Source of the DNA: MH13 sp040219355
GTDB lineage: Bacteria > Pseudomonadota > Alphaproteobacteria > Rhizobiales > MH13
Direction of reading: 5' to 3'
Length of the DNA stretch: 64,000 nt
Assembly: GCA_040219355.1 (NCBI GenBank)
Contig: JAVJSN010000009.1
Coordinates: forward strand, 1-64,000
Part shown: piece after piece, positions 50,476 through 59,352 of the stretch
How positions within the stretch are numbered: position 1 is the first letter of the stretch
Layout: the number at the start of each line of letters is the position of its first letter
The notes under the pieces: model-generated
Databases searched by the model: none
Told to the model about the DNA's origin: nothing
What the model saw: the letters and a program-made list of their open reading frames with translations, nothing else
Made by a program: the position numbers and the translations under genes

Positions 50476-52476
50476 ATGGCTCGCCTCTCCCGCATCCTTG
50501 TTCCCTTGGTCCTCGGCCTTAGTTGCCTTGCTGGTGGACTTTTGGTGCGCGCGATTGATCCAGGCTTTGCGATGATCGTGCGCGAGCGCGTTTTTGATCT
50601 CTACCAGCGCGTCGATCCACCTGTTGTGGGACCAGAACTGCCGATCCGTATCATTGATGTTGACGATGCTTCGCTCGCCAGCCTTGGGCAATGGCCATGG
50701 CCGCGCACGCTGTTGGCCGACATGGTCACCACGCTGCACCGAGCAGGCGCGGCGGTGATCGCGTTCGATATGTTGTTCCCAGAGCCCGATCGGGCAAGCC
50801 CGCTCAGCGCCATTGAAGGGCTCGCCTTGCCTCCCGATGTTCTGCGCCAACTTCGCGCGGCACTGGCTGGCTCACCCACCAATGATGAGGTTTTCGCGCT
50901 GGCTTTGGGATCTGCGCCGACCGTGCTTGGGGTAGCACCAACGCAGGGTGATTCTGCGTTCGCGTCGCGCGCCGGCCTGTCGATGGTCGGCCCAACGCCT
51001 GCACGTCACTTAACACGCACCAGCGCCATCATTGGCAACGTGGCGGTGCTAGAAGAGGCCGTTCAAGGGCTTGGCGGCATCCACGTGTCGGCGCGCGACG
51101 ATGATGCTGTGGTGCGCCGCATCCCGGTGCTCACCAGCGTCGGCGATGAAACCAGCCCAACCATCATGCCAAGCATGTTCGTGGAGGCACTGCGTGTCGC
51201 CCAAGGCGCACAAAGTTTGGTGGTGCGTACCAATCCAGCGCCGGGCGCGCCTGAAACGGGAATTCCGCAAGACCTGCGCGTTGGCGAACTCATTATTCCG
51301 CTGACGGAAACCGGCGCCTACCGCGTTCGCTACGGGACACTTGATCCGGCCATCACGCTGCCCGCAAGCGCTGTGCTGCAAGCTCGGGATACCCCCGGTA
51401 GTCTTGCGCCCCAGCTCGAAGGCACCATCGTGCTGATTGGCACATCTGCGCCAGGCTTGTTTGACCTCCGTGCCACACCGCTCGGCACCATTGTGCCTGG
51501 CGTCACCATGCACGCCCAGGCCATTGCCAACGTCATCGCAGGCACACATTTGGCGCGGCCAGATTGGACACTAGGATTAGAATTATTGCTGATGGCATTG
51601 GCCGGCTTCCTCGTGATCGCCGCGGCGCTCACTTTGCGCCCATTCGCGGCAGCACTGCTGGCTGCAGCAACCTTTGTGGCGCTTGGCATTGGTTCCTGGT
51701 GGGCTTTTTCCGTCCACTTGCTATTGGTGGACGCCAGCTTTCCCATCGCGCTGACCCTGCTCATATTCGGCGCGGTCACGGTGCCTGTTTTGGTTGGTAC
51801 AGATCAACGTCAACGCTTCATCCGCAACGCGTTCGCGCACTATCTGGCCGAGCCGGTGCTCGCACGCCTGGAAAACAATCCAAAGGCTCTGAAACTCGAA
51901 GGCGAACGGCGCACCATTACCATCCTTTTTATGGACATTCGCGGCTTCACATCACGCGCTGAGCATATGGAGCCCACCGACGCCGTTGATCTGCTCAATG
52001 CTTTGCTCGACCCACTGTCCGAGGCAGTGCTGAACGAAGAGGGCACCATCGATAAATTCATGGGCGATGGCATGATGGCATTTTGGAATGCACCGCTGGA
52101 TCAAGAAGACCACGCCACCCGAGCTGTGCGTGCGGGGCTGGCGATGAACCAGGCGATCACCGACTACAATGCCAGCCACGGTGATAATCCCCAGCCGTTG
52201 GCCATCGGGGTTGGTATCCATACCGGAGAGGCGTTTGTCGGCAACATGGGATCGAAGCGCCGCTTTGCCTATTCAGCCATCGGCGATGCGGTCAACCTTG
52301 CCGCGCGCGTTGAAGCCCTGACGAGCAGCCAGAACCACAAAATGCTGATCACGCAGGAAACGCTCGACGCCGCCCGGACCCATGATGCGGGCTTGGCGCA
52401 GCACTTTGCGTCTGCTGGCGATCATACCGTTAAAGGTCGCAGCCAACCGGTGACGGTGTACGCGCTAAGCGATTAA
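50476..52476 (+). CDS. CHASE2-domain adenylate cyclase
   Basis: A 666-residue membrane sensor cyclase. A signal-anchor helix (about 8-26) is followed by an extracytoplasmic CHASE2 domain (about 30-345), three membrane segments (about 365-445) and a class III cyclase domain (about 475-645). Catalytic residues appear complete: metal-binding D487 (MDIRGFTS) and D531 (GDGMMAF), purine-selecting K527 and D604 (the Lys/Asp pair of adenylate rather than guanylate cyclases), N607 and R611. It should make cAMP in response to an envelope or periplasmic signal. It is divergent from the FecR/TPR-barrel pair. Confidence 0.92.
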   Translation: MARLSRILVPLVLGLSCLAGGLLVRAIDPGFAMIVRERVFDLYQRVDPPVVGPELPIRIIDVDDASLASLGQWPWPRTLLADMVTTLHRAGAAVIAFDMLFPEPDRASPLSAIEGLALPPDVLRQLRAALAGSPTNDEVFALALGSAPTVLGVAPTQGDSAFASRAGLSMVGPTPARHLTRTSAIIGNVAVLEEAVQGLGGIHVSARDDDAVVRRIPVLTSVGDETSPTIMPSMFVEALRVAQGAQSLVVRTNPAPGAPETGIPQDLRVGELIIPLTETGAYRVRYGTLDPAITLPASAVLQARDTPGSLAPQLEGTIVLIGTSAPGLFDLRATPLGTIVPGVTMHAQAIANVIAGTHLARPDWTLGLELLLMALAGFLVIAAALTLRPFAAALLAAATFVALGIGSWWAFSVHLLLVDASFPIALTLLIFGAVTVPVLVGTDQRQRFIRNAFAHYLAEPVLARLENNPKALKLEGERRTITILFMDIRGFTSRAEHMEPTDAVDLLNALLDPLSEAVLNEEGTIDKFMGDGMMAFWNAPLDQEDHATRAVRAGLAMNQAITDYNASHGDNPQPLAIGVGIHTGEAFVGNMGSKRRFAYSAIGDAVNLAARVEALTSSQNHKMLITQETLDAARTHDAGLAQHFASAGDHTVKGRSQPVTVYALSD

Positions 52477-52497
52477 ACTGCGACCAAGATCAGTGCG

Positions 52498-53913
52498 TTA
52501 TTGGGCCGACCAGGCATTGAGCGCCTGCTGAAACACAGCAACCCCATCATTGCCTTTTTCAAAGGTGATGATTGCTCGACGATTGTCGTCGTAGAGGATC
52601 GGCAGATCGAACCAACGCCCATCGCGAAGCAACGGCACGTTGACGGCCTGATCGGCCTCACCGGCAGCAAGCGCTTGCCAGAAGACACCCTCGCCCAAAT
52701 CAACAATCGCACCACGCAGCGGATCGCCACCTGATTGTTCCTGCGGCTTGACCACGACACCAACAAGCTCAGCGATACTGGTGGCTGGAAAAGCCTCAGA
52801 CAGCTCAAAAGAAAACTCGATCAAGTGCGTAGCAGGCAACGCATCATCCAGATTGCGGCTGATGCGCATGTTCATCAAAATGCCCCTCGCCGGCACTTCG
52901 ATGGTCCCGATAATAGCAGGGCTATCGCCCTCTTCCAGGCGCCACAACGCACGACCAGGCGCGGTGAAGCCATCAGCATCAGGTGTCAGACCTTCTTCAT
53001 ATAGGATTGCAGTTTGCGCCACAGGCAAACCAGAACCTGATGGTTGTTCGGTCGTCGCCACCTCTGGCGTTGTTGGTGGTTGTTCAGGTGCTTGATCGAC
53101 GGTGCCCTGATTGTCAGGCAACAACCGTTCACTGGATTGGGTTGGGTCAGAGCCAACGGTGCGAACGCCTGGTGTCTCCTCAGCGGGTTCATCGGGCGCG
53201 ATAACCAGTTCAGGGCTAGATGTGTCGTTCAAATACGGGTCAAGGAAACCGAGCTGCCACGCGGCAACACCACCGCCTGCCACAACGAGCAGGCCGAAGA
53301 TACCAACCAGCATACCGGCCATACCGCCGCGTTTTTTGGCCGGCTTGGCCTCAGGTTGGCTGCGCTCAGGTTCAAAGTCTGGAAGATCAACTGCTGCCGG
53401 TTCGTCAATCGAAATAGGTTGGGGATTGTCAAACGTTGGTGCCGGTCCAAAATTGGGGCCAGCATTGCTCGGTGCAGCTACCGGACGCACTGCCACAGGC
53501 GCAGCAGGCATAACAGGAGGGGTTGGCGGCGTTGCAGCAGATACAGCAGGCGCAATCGGTGTGGCACGCGATACTGGCGCCGGGCGCGCGGGCGGCGCAG
53601 CAACCGGAGATGAAACAGGCGCAGGGCGCGCAGCTGGCGCTGGCGCAGCGGCGGGGGTTGGAGGAGCAGCCGGGGCAGGCCCACCTGGCAGAACACCGCC
53701 ATTGGCAGCCACATCGGCCTCGACCTTTCGGATGGCCGATTCCAGCGCCAAGCGCTGCCGTGAAATGTCTTCAGGAGGAAGCGGAGGTTCAAACCCGGTT
53801 AGTTGGCGCACCAGCGCTTGCCGCGCGCGCTCATAAATCTTGCGACGCTCTTCGCCCGGCGCACCAGGCCGCGAAGCCAGCGCCTTGCGCAGAATTGCAT
53901 CAAAATCTGCCAT
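52498..53913 (-). CDS. Pro/Ala-rich membrane protein beside purA
   Basis: Not recognised as a named family. The 471-residue protein has a helical N-terminal region (MADFDAILRKALASRPGAPGEERRKIYERARQALVRQL, in parts), a very Pro/Ala/Val-rich linker (about 80-165), one membrane segment (about 198-220), a Thr/Pro/Glu-rich stretch and a folded C-terminal domain (about 300-471). The N-terminal helix is probably cytoplasmic and the C-terminal domain periplasmic. ATG at 53913 is preferred over a start 10 codons upstream. It lies downstream of purA in the same direction, 184 bases away. Confidence 0.75.
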   Translation of the reverse strand: MADFDAILRKALASRPGAPGEERRKIYERARQALVRQLTGFEPPLPPEDISRQRLALESAIRKVEADVAANGGVLPGGPAPAAPPTPAAAPAPAARPAPVSSPVAAPPARPAPVSRATPIAPAVSAATPPTPPVMPAAPVAVRPVAAPSNAGPNFGPAPTFDNPQPISIDEPAAVDLPDFEPERSQPEAKPAKKRGGMAGMLVGIFGLLVVAGGGVAAWQLGFLDPYLNDTSSPELVIAPDEPAEETPGVRTVGSDPTQSSERLLPDNQGTVDQAPEQPPTTPEVATTEQPSGSGLPVAQTAILYEEGLTPDADGFTAPGRALWRLEEGDSPAIIGTIEVPARGILMNMRISRNLDDALPATHLIEFSFELSEAFPATSIAELVGVVVKPQEQSGGDPLRGAIVDLGEGVFWQALAAGEADQAVNVPLLRDGRWFDLPILYDDNRRAIITFEKGNDGVAVFQQALNAWSAQ

Positions 53914-54097
53914 ACTCACACCAATCCAGAAGCGTGCCGCCACCTACGTGAATACTCATCACGCACCCTATGAGGCCAGTAATGCCCAATGAACACAGCC
54001 TCGGTCAATGGTCTGTGAACGGACAAGACGCCAGATCAAGGGCTTAGCACGTTCTTGCCAACAAGATCGTTAAGACGCGCGCACCCTTGCTACGATC

Positions 54098-55396
54098 TCA
54101 GTCCTTAAAAGGATCATGGACCAAAATTGTGTCATCGCGCTGCGGGCTGGTGGAAAGCAGCGCCACCGGCGCGCCTATCAACTCTTCCACCAGGCGCACA
54201 TATTTCACCGCTTGCGCCGGCAAATCAGCCCAACTGCGCGCTCCAGCTGTTGTGTCCGACCAACCTTCCATCCGCGTGTAGATCGGCTTTGCTCGGGCCT
54301 GTTGGCCTTGGCTGGCTGGCAGGTAATCGACCATCTCGCCATCAACTTCGTAGCCGGTACAAATCATCAGCTCGTCCATGCCATCAAGCACATCAAGCTT
54401 GGTGAGCGCGATTCCGGTGATGCCTGAAGTCTTTACGGTCTGGCGCACCAGCACCGCATCAAACCAGCCGCAGCGCCGCTTGCGCCCTGTGACCACGCCA
54501 AACTCATGGCCCTTGGTGCCAAGAAACTCGCCAATTTCATTGAGTTGTTCGGTCGGAAACGGACCCTCGCCCACCCGTGTCGTGTAAGCTTTGGTGATGC
54601 CAAGCACATAGTCGATACCGCCAGGCCCAATGCCTGATCCTGTCGATGCTTGCCCGGCCACCGTGTTCGAGGAGGTTACAAACGGATAGGTGCCATGGTC
54701 GATGTCGAGCAATGCGCCCTGCGCACCTTCGAACAGAATGCGTGAGCCTTTGGCACGATGTTCATCAAGCACTTGCCACACGCGGTCAATGAACGGCGTG
54801 ACCTTGTCAGCCACTTGCAGCAGCTCGTCCAATATGGTTTGCGCCTGGATTTCTGGCGCATCAAGTCCACGCCGCAAGGCATTATGATGCGCCAAAAGCC
54901 GGTCAATCTTAGCAGGCAGCGTGGCAGGGTTGGCCAAATCCATCACACGGATCGCGCGACGGCCGACCTTGTCTTCATAGGCCGGACCGATGCCGCGCCC
55001 GGTTGTACCGATTTTGGTGCCGGTTTGCGTGGCCGCGCTCTCGCGCATGCCATCCAACTCACGGTGCAACGAAAGGATCAAGGTGGCATTGTCGGCGATG
55101 CGCAATCGCTCCGGGCTGATTGAAACGCCCTGATCTTCCAGGGTCGCGATCTCTTTGACCAAATGATGCGGATCGATGACCACGCCATTGCCAATCAGCG
55201 ACAACGTTCCCTCGCGCACAATGCCTGATGGCAACAGCGAGAGTTTGTAGACCTTTTCGCCAACAACCAGCGTATGTCCGGCATTGTGTCCGCCCTGGTA
55301 GCGCACCACGACATCCGCGCGCTCCGACAGCCAGTCCACGATCTTACCTTTGCCCTCATCGCCCCATTGCGAGCCGACAACCACCACATTTGCCAT
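54098..55396 (-). CDS. purA: Adenylosuccinate synthetase
   Basis: Converts IMP and aspartate to adenylosuccinate with GTP in AMP synthesis. The 432-residue protein opens MANVVVVGSQWGDEGKGKIVDW with the GDEGKGK P-loop at 12-18. It continues with QGGHNAGHTLV, GRGIGPAYEDKVGRRAIR, FEGAQGALLDIDHGTYPFVTSSN (in parts) and TTTGRPRRCGWFDAV-like KRRCGWFDAV. The frame runs to 55492, but Met at 55396 matches the universal N-terminus. Confidence 0.97.
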   Translation of the reverse strand: MANVVVVGSQWGDEGKGKIVDWLSERADVVVRYQGGHNAGHTLVVGEKVYKLSLLPSGIVREGTLSLIGNGVVIDPHHLVKEIATLEDQGVSISPERLRIADNATLILSLHRELDGMRESAATQTGTKIGTTGRGIGPAYEDKVGRRAIRVMDLANPATLPAKIDRLLAHHNALRRGLDAPEIQAQTILDELLQVADKVTPFIDRVWQVLDEHRAKGSRILFEGAQGALLDIDHGTYPFVTSSNTVAGQASTGSGIGPGGIDYVLGITKAYTTRVGEGPFPTEQLNEIGEFLGTKGHEFGVVTGRKRRCGWFDAVLVRQTVKTSGITGIALTKLDVLDGMDELMICTGYEVDGEMVDYLPASQGQQARAKPIYTRMEGWSDTTAGARSWADLPAQAVKYVRLVEELIGAPVALLSTSPQRDDTILVHDPFKD

Positions 55397-55560
55397 TCTG
55401 ATGCGCCCTGTTGTTTGCGCCAAACATAACTGCGCCCCGATGATCAATTGAAGGCTCAACCGATCATCGGGGCGTTCGCTTTCCCTTAGCACATCTGCCG
55501 CAGATGCAAGCCCCCACTTCGGGCCGATCAGCCTGTCAGTCGGATCGACGGCTTGCCTCT

Positions 55561-56523
55561 ATGGAACAAAACGTGTTGGTGCAGGCAATGAAACTGTTCG
55601 ATCGCCCCTATCTGCTGCTCACGCTGACCACGTTGTTTTGGGCTGGTAACGCCATTGCTGGCAAACTGGCAGCGGGGGTGATTCCCCCGTTTACGCTCAC
55701 CTTTGTCCGTTGGACGTTGGTGGTCATCATCGTTTACATCGTGGCCCGTCCGCACCTTGCCGCCCACCGTGAGACGATCCGCAAGCATGGCCTTTTTGTT
55801 ATGCTGCTGGGCGTGCTTGGGTTTTCGTTTTTCAACTTCGCGCTTTATGGAGCGCTAAATTTCACCAGCGCCCTGAACGTCTCCATCGAGCAATCGGCCT
55901 TCCCGTCGGTGGTGATGCTGATGATGTTCGTGATCTACCGCGAGCGGATCAGCGCGTTGCAGGGTGTCGGTGTCTTGTTGTCGGTCGTCGGCATTTTGAT
56001 CACGGTGAGCCAAGGCAGCTTGGACCGGTTGCTCGCTCTGGAGTTCAACATTGGCGATGTCATCATGATGATCGGCGTCTTCGTCTACTCGCTGTATTCG
56101 ATCTTGCTACGCTACAAGCCGCAACTGCCCTGGTACATCTTCATGCTGCTGATGGCCATTGGCGCAACCATCGTTGCCTTCCCCCCAGCTGTTTGGGAAG
56201 TGGTTAATGGCGTCTATCCGCAGGCCAGTTGGAAGGTCCCTGCGCTCTTGGCCTACATCATCCTTTTCCCGTCGCTGCTCTCCCAAGTGTTCTGGGTGCG
56301 CGGCGTGGAACTGATCGGCCCAAGCCGCGCCAGCGTCTTCATCAATCTGGTCCCGGTCTTTGGATCGGGCCTGGCAGTCTTGATCTTGGGCGAGGTCTTC
56401 GCAGCCTACCACGCGGCGGGTATCGTGTTTGTGGTCAGTGGGGTTATGCTGGCCGAATGGGCTGGCAAACGCCGCGCCGCGCGCCTGGCGGCCATGTCCT
56501 CACCTGAATCCGTTCCCAAATAG
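55561..56523 (+). CDS. EamA/DMT family transporter
   Basis: A 320-residue membrane protein with about ten hydrophobic segments arranged as two EamA repeats (about 10-145 and 165-295). FWAGNAIAGKLAAGVIPPFTLTFVRWTLV opens the first repeat and the second includes LLRYKPQLPWYIFMLLMAIG. Substrates of this superfamily are diverse metabolites and cannot be told from sequence. The start is uncertain: Met at 55588 and an upstream codon at 55504 are alternatives. It is followed 16 bases later by tdk. Confidence 0.88.
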   Translation: MEQNVLVQAMKLFDRPYLLLTLTTLFWAGNAIAGKLAAGVIPPFTLTFVRWTLVVIIVYIVARPHLAAHRETIRKHGLFVMLLGVLGFSFFNFALYGALNFTSALNVSIEQSAFPSVVMLMMFVIYRERISALQGVGVLLSVVGILITVSQGSLDRLLALEFNIGDVIMMIGVFVYSLYSILLRYKPQLPWYIFMLLMAIGATIVAFPPAVWEVVNGVYPQASWKVPALLAYIILFPSLLSQVFWVRGVELIGPSRASVFINLVPVFGSGLAVLILGEVFAAYHAAGIVFVVSGVMLAEWAGKRRAARLAAMSSPESVPK

Positions 56524-56539
56524 CGCTCTCCGCAAACCG

Positions 56540-57208
56540 ATGGCCAAGCTCTACTTCCATTACTCGACCATGAACGCCGGCAAATCGACCATGCTGTTGC
56601 AGGCGGCCTACAACTATGCCGAACGCGGCATGACGACGGTCCTGCTCACGGCGCAGCTTGATCAGCGAGCTGGCGAAGGGGTTATCGGCTCGCGCATTGG
56701 CATCAAAGCCTCCGCTCAAACATACACCCGTGAAACCGACATCTACGAGTTCATCGTCAGCCATTTGGCGGCCCTTGCCAAATCCGGCGAGGAACGCCCC
56801 GCCTGCCTTTTGCTTGATGAAGCGCAGTTCCTAACCGAAGAGCAGGTTTGGCAACTCGCCCGCATTGTCGACGATATCAAAATCCCTGTCATGGCGTATG
56901 GCCTACGCGTAGATTTTGCCGGTCAACTTTTCCCTGGCTCCAAGGCCTTGCTCGCACTGGCCGATGAGATGCGCGAAGTGCGCACCATCTGCTGGTGCGG
57001 CTCAAAAGCAACCATGGTGGTACGCGTCGGCGAAGATGGCAAAGCGGTGACAGGCGGCGCACAGATCGAGATTGGCGGCAATGACCGTTACATCTCGCTG
57101 TGTCGCAAGCATTGGCGCCACGCCATCAACGAAGCCCAAGGCGGTTCGATCAAGCCAATTGACCCAGTCCATGGCACCTTCCGACCCGAAGACGGTGCAC
57201 AAACCTAA
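56540..57208 (+). CDS. tdk: Thymidine kinase
   Basis: A type II thymidine kinase of 222 residues that salvages thymidine with ATP. The P-loop STMNAGKST spans about 9-17, followed by the family's GSRIG.KA segment, Walker B-like ACLLLDEAQFL at about 90-100 and YGLRVDFAGQLFPGSKALLALAD. Zinc-binding Cys candidates occur in ICWCGSKAT and LCRKHWR. The frame extends to 56429 inside the preceding gene, but Met at 56540 gives the normal N-terminus MAKLYFHYSTMNAGKS. Confidence 0.95.
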   Translation: MAKLYFHYSTMNAGKSTMLLQAAYNYAERGMTTVLLTAQLDQRAGEGVIGSRIGIKASAQTYTRETDIYEFIVSHLAALAKSGEERPACLLLDEAQFLTEEQVWQLARIVDDIKIPVMAYGLRVDFAGQLFPGSKALLALADEMREVRTICWCGSKATMVVRVGEDGKAVTGGAQIEIGGNDRYISLCRKHWRHAINEAQGGSIKPIDPVHGTFRPEDGAQT

Positions 57209-57241
57209 AGCGCTCGCGCCTTTCCGCATGAAAGCAACCTT

Positions 57242-58180
57242 ATGGCCAACGCCACCACACTCACGGCGCAAAAAACCATGTCGACCGCATCGTGGGGGTG
57301 GCTTCTGCTGCTCGGCGCATTGTGGGGAATGTCGTTTGTTTTCATCAAAGTCGCAATTGTCGAAATTCAACCGCTGACGCTGGTCTTCTTGCGCACACTG
57401 CTCGCCTCTTCGGTGCTTTTAGCAATCTGCCGGATTACCGGCGTGCGCATGCCAACATCGTCCAAAGCCTGGCGCGACTATGCCATCCTCGGCTTCTTCA
57501 GCAGCAGCTTGGCCTTTTCGCTTATCTTTTGGGCACAGCAATTCATCGACGCGTCATTGTCATCCATCTTGATTGCAGCCACACCCTTTTTCACCGTTCT
57601 GTTGGCCGGTCTGCTGCTTACCGATGAGCGCTTCACCACGCAAAAAACCTTCGGCGTGATCATCGGCTTTGCAGGAGTAGTCCTTGTTATCGGGCCTCGC
57701 TATCTGTTTGGGCTGGGAGGCAACCTAATCGCCGAATTGGCCGTCCTTTTGGCCGCTGGGGCCTATGCGATCGCCAGCATTTGGGGTCGACGCTTCGCTG
57801 GCGAGCCACCCTTGGCAACGGCAACAGGTCAAATCACCACCAGTGCCGTGATGCTGTTTCCTCTGGCCTTTGTCTTCGAGAACCCATTGAGCATGGACAC
57901 ACCGTCCTGGTCTGCCATCGGCGCAGTCATAGCTTTGGCGATCTTTTGCACCGCGCTGACGTATTTGATATATTTCCGCGTTCTAAAAATGGCTGGCGCG
58001 AGCAATGCGTCTCTTGTGGGATTGGTGATCCCGGCCTTCACCATGATGTTTGCCGTGCCGTTGCTCGGCGAGGAGATCACGCTGCTTAAAATCGTCGGCA
58101 TGCTGGTCATTGCCATTGGCATGATGGTTCTTGATGGACGTCCGCTTACTGCCTTACGCGGCAAACTGAGAGCCAACTGA
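57242..58180 (+). CDS. EamA/DMT family transporter, tandem copy A
   Basis: A 312-residue inner-membrane transporter with ten predicted segments in two EamA repeats. It is a clear paralogue of the next gene: both have 312 residues, share the LTAQKTMST opening, and align along the full length (LLLADEWF-like LLLTDERFTTQKTFGVIIGFAGVVLVIGPR against LVLTDERFTLTKIIGLLIGFAGVVLVIGPR, in parts). Substrate is unknown. It starts 33 bases after tdk. Confidence 0.9.
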   Translation: MANATTLTAQKTMSTASWGWLLLLGALWGMSFVFIKVAIVEIQPLTLVFLRTLLASSVLLAICRITGVRMPTSSKAWRDYAILGFFSSSLAFSLIFWAQQFIDASLSSILIAATPFFTVLLAGLLLTDERFTTQKTFGVIIGFAGVVLVIGPRYLFGLGGNLIAELAVLLAAGAYAIASIWGRRFAGEPPLATATGQITTSAVMLFPLAFVFENPLSMDTPSWSAIGAVIALAIFCTALTYLIYFRVLKMAGASNASLVGLVIPAFTMMFAVPLLGEEITLLKIVGMLVIAIGMMVLDGRPLTALRGKLRAN

Positions 58181-58230
58181 CCGTTCGTTTTCGGGTGGCT
58201 GGCGCCCGACTCCTGGACTAGAGCACCACC

Positions 58231-59169
58231 ATGACAGTCACCGCTCCCCTGACCGCTCAAAAAACCATGTCGACAACGGCCTGGCTGCTGTTGCTCCTGC
58301 TCGCCTCCATGTGGGGCAGCTCGTTCATTTTCAGCAAGGTCGCCGTTTCCGAAATCCCCCCGCTGACGCTGGTGCTTCTGCGCGTTTCCCTGGCCGCAGT
58401 GACCCTGCACATTGCCTGCCTGGTTATGCGCGTGCGCCTAGCGACCACGCTGAAGGCCTGGGGTGCCTATTTCTTCATGGGCGCGCTCAACAATGTGCTG
58501 GCCTTTTCGCTGATTTTTTGGGGCCAGCAGTTCATAGAAGCCTCACTCTCGTCGATTCTGAACGCCGCCACGCCATTTTTCACCGTGCTGATCGCAGGGC
58601 TGGTTCTTACCGATGAACGCTTCACGCTCACCAAGATCATCGGACTCTTGATTGGTTTTGCCGGCGTGGTGCTGGTGATCGGGCCACGTCATCTGCTGGG
58701 CCTCGGTGATCACCTGTTGGCCGAGTTGGCCATTATCGGTGCGTCCATTGCCTACGGGTTTGCCGGCGTGTTCGGCAGACGGTTCGCCGCAGAAAACCCG
58801 ATGGCAACCGCGACGGGCCAACTCACCGCAGCCTCTATTATGATGCTGCCGCTCGCTTTCTTCATTGAGCGCCCGATCGACCTCGGCATGCCATCCACAC
58901 CCGTGGTCGTTTCGGTTCTGGCGCTGGCGATTATCTCAACCGCGCTTGCCTACCTGCTGTTCTTTCAGATTTTGAAGACGGCCGGCGCGACCAACACATC
59001 GCTCGTCACGCTGCTGGTGCCGGTCTTCACGGTGATCATCGCCGTGCCTTTGCTGGGCGATACGATGGGTCCGCTAAAACTGCTCGGCTTAATGGTGATC
59101 GGCATCGGGCTGATGGTTTTGGACGGCCGGCTCATACGCTATGCGCGCAAGAGGCTGGCACGGGCTTGA
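58231..59169 (+). CDS. EamA/DMT family transporter, tandem copy B
   Basis: A second 312-residue EamA transporter, 50 bases after its paralogue and the same length. Conserved blocks with copy A include SLIFWGQQFI.ASLSSIL, ATPFFTVL and GFAGVVLVIGPR, while other loops differ, so the duplication is not recent. Substrate is unknown. It ends the plus-strand group before a repeat-rich gap. Confidence 0.9.
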   Translation: MTVTAPLTAQKTMSTTAWLLLLLLASMWGSSFIFSKVAVSEIPPLTLVLLRVSLAAVTLHIACLVMRVRLATTLKAWGAYFFMGALNNVLAFSLIFWGQQFIEASLSSILNAATPFFTVLIAGLVLTDERFTLTKIIGLLIGFAGVVLVIGPRHLLGLGDHLLAELAIIGASIAYGFAGVFGRRFAAENPMATATGQLTAASIMMLPLAFFIERPIDLGMPSTPVVVSVLALAIISTALAYLLFFQILKTAGATNTSLVTLLVPVFTVIIAVPLLGDTMGPLKLLGLMVIGIGLMVLDGRLIRYARKRLARA

Positions 59170-59181
59170 CGTTGCCCTCCA

Positions 59182-59328
59182 GTCCCGGCCTTGAGCCAGG
59201 ACCTCTCGCCACGTGATCAGCCGTCATCCCTGTTCGTGTCACGGGGATCAACTCCACGGAACCTTTCGGCACCATTGCTGTTGCCAGCCATCTTGTTGAA
59301 AGGGATCCCCGCCCCAAGGGCGAGGATG
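59182..59328. repeat. REP-like repeat cluster
   Basis: GTCCCGGCCTTGAGC then CAGGACCTC at 59182-59205 is a second copy of the element at 35230. A different palindrome, ATCCCCGCCC..GGGCGAGGAT, lies at about 59304-59328. Between them is GTCATCCCTG..CACGGGGATC. Such clusters are typical dispersed intergenic repeats. Confidence 0.65.
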
Positions 59329-59352
59329 ATGTTTAGCTCTGAATGGCGACGG

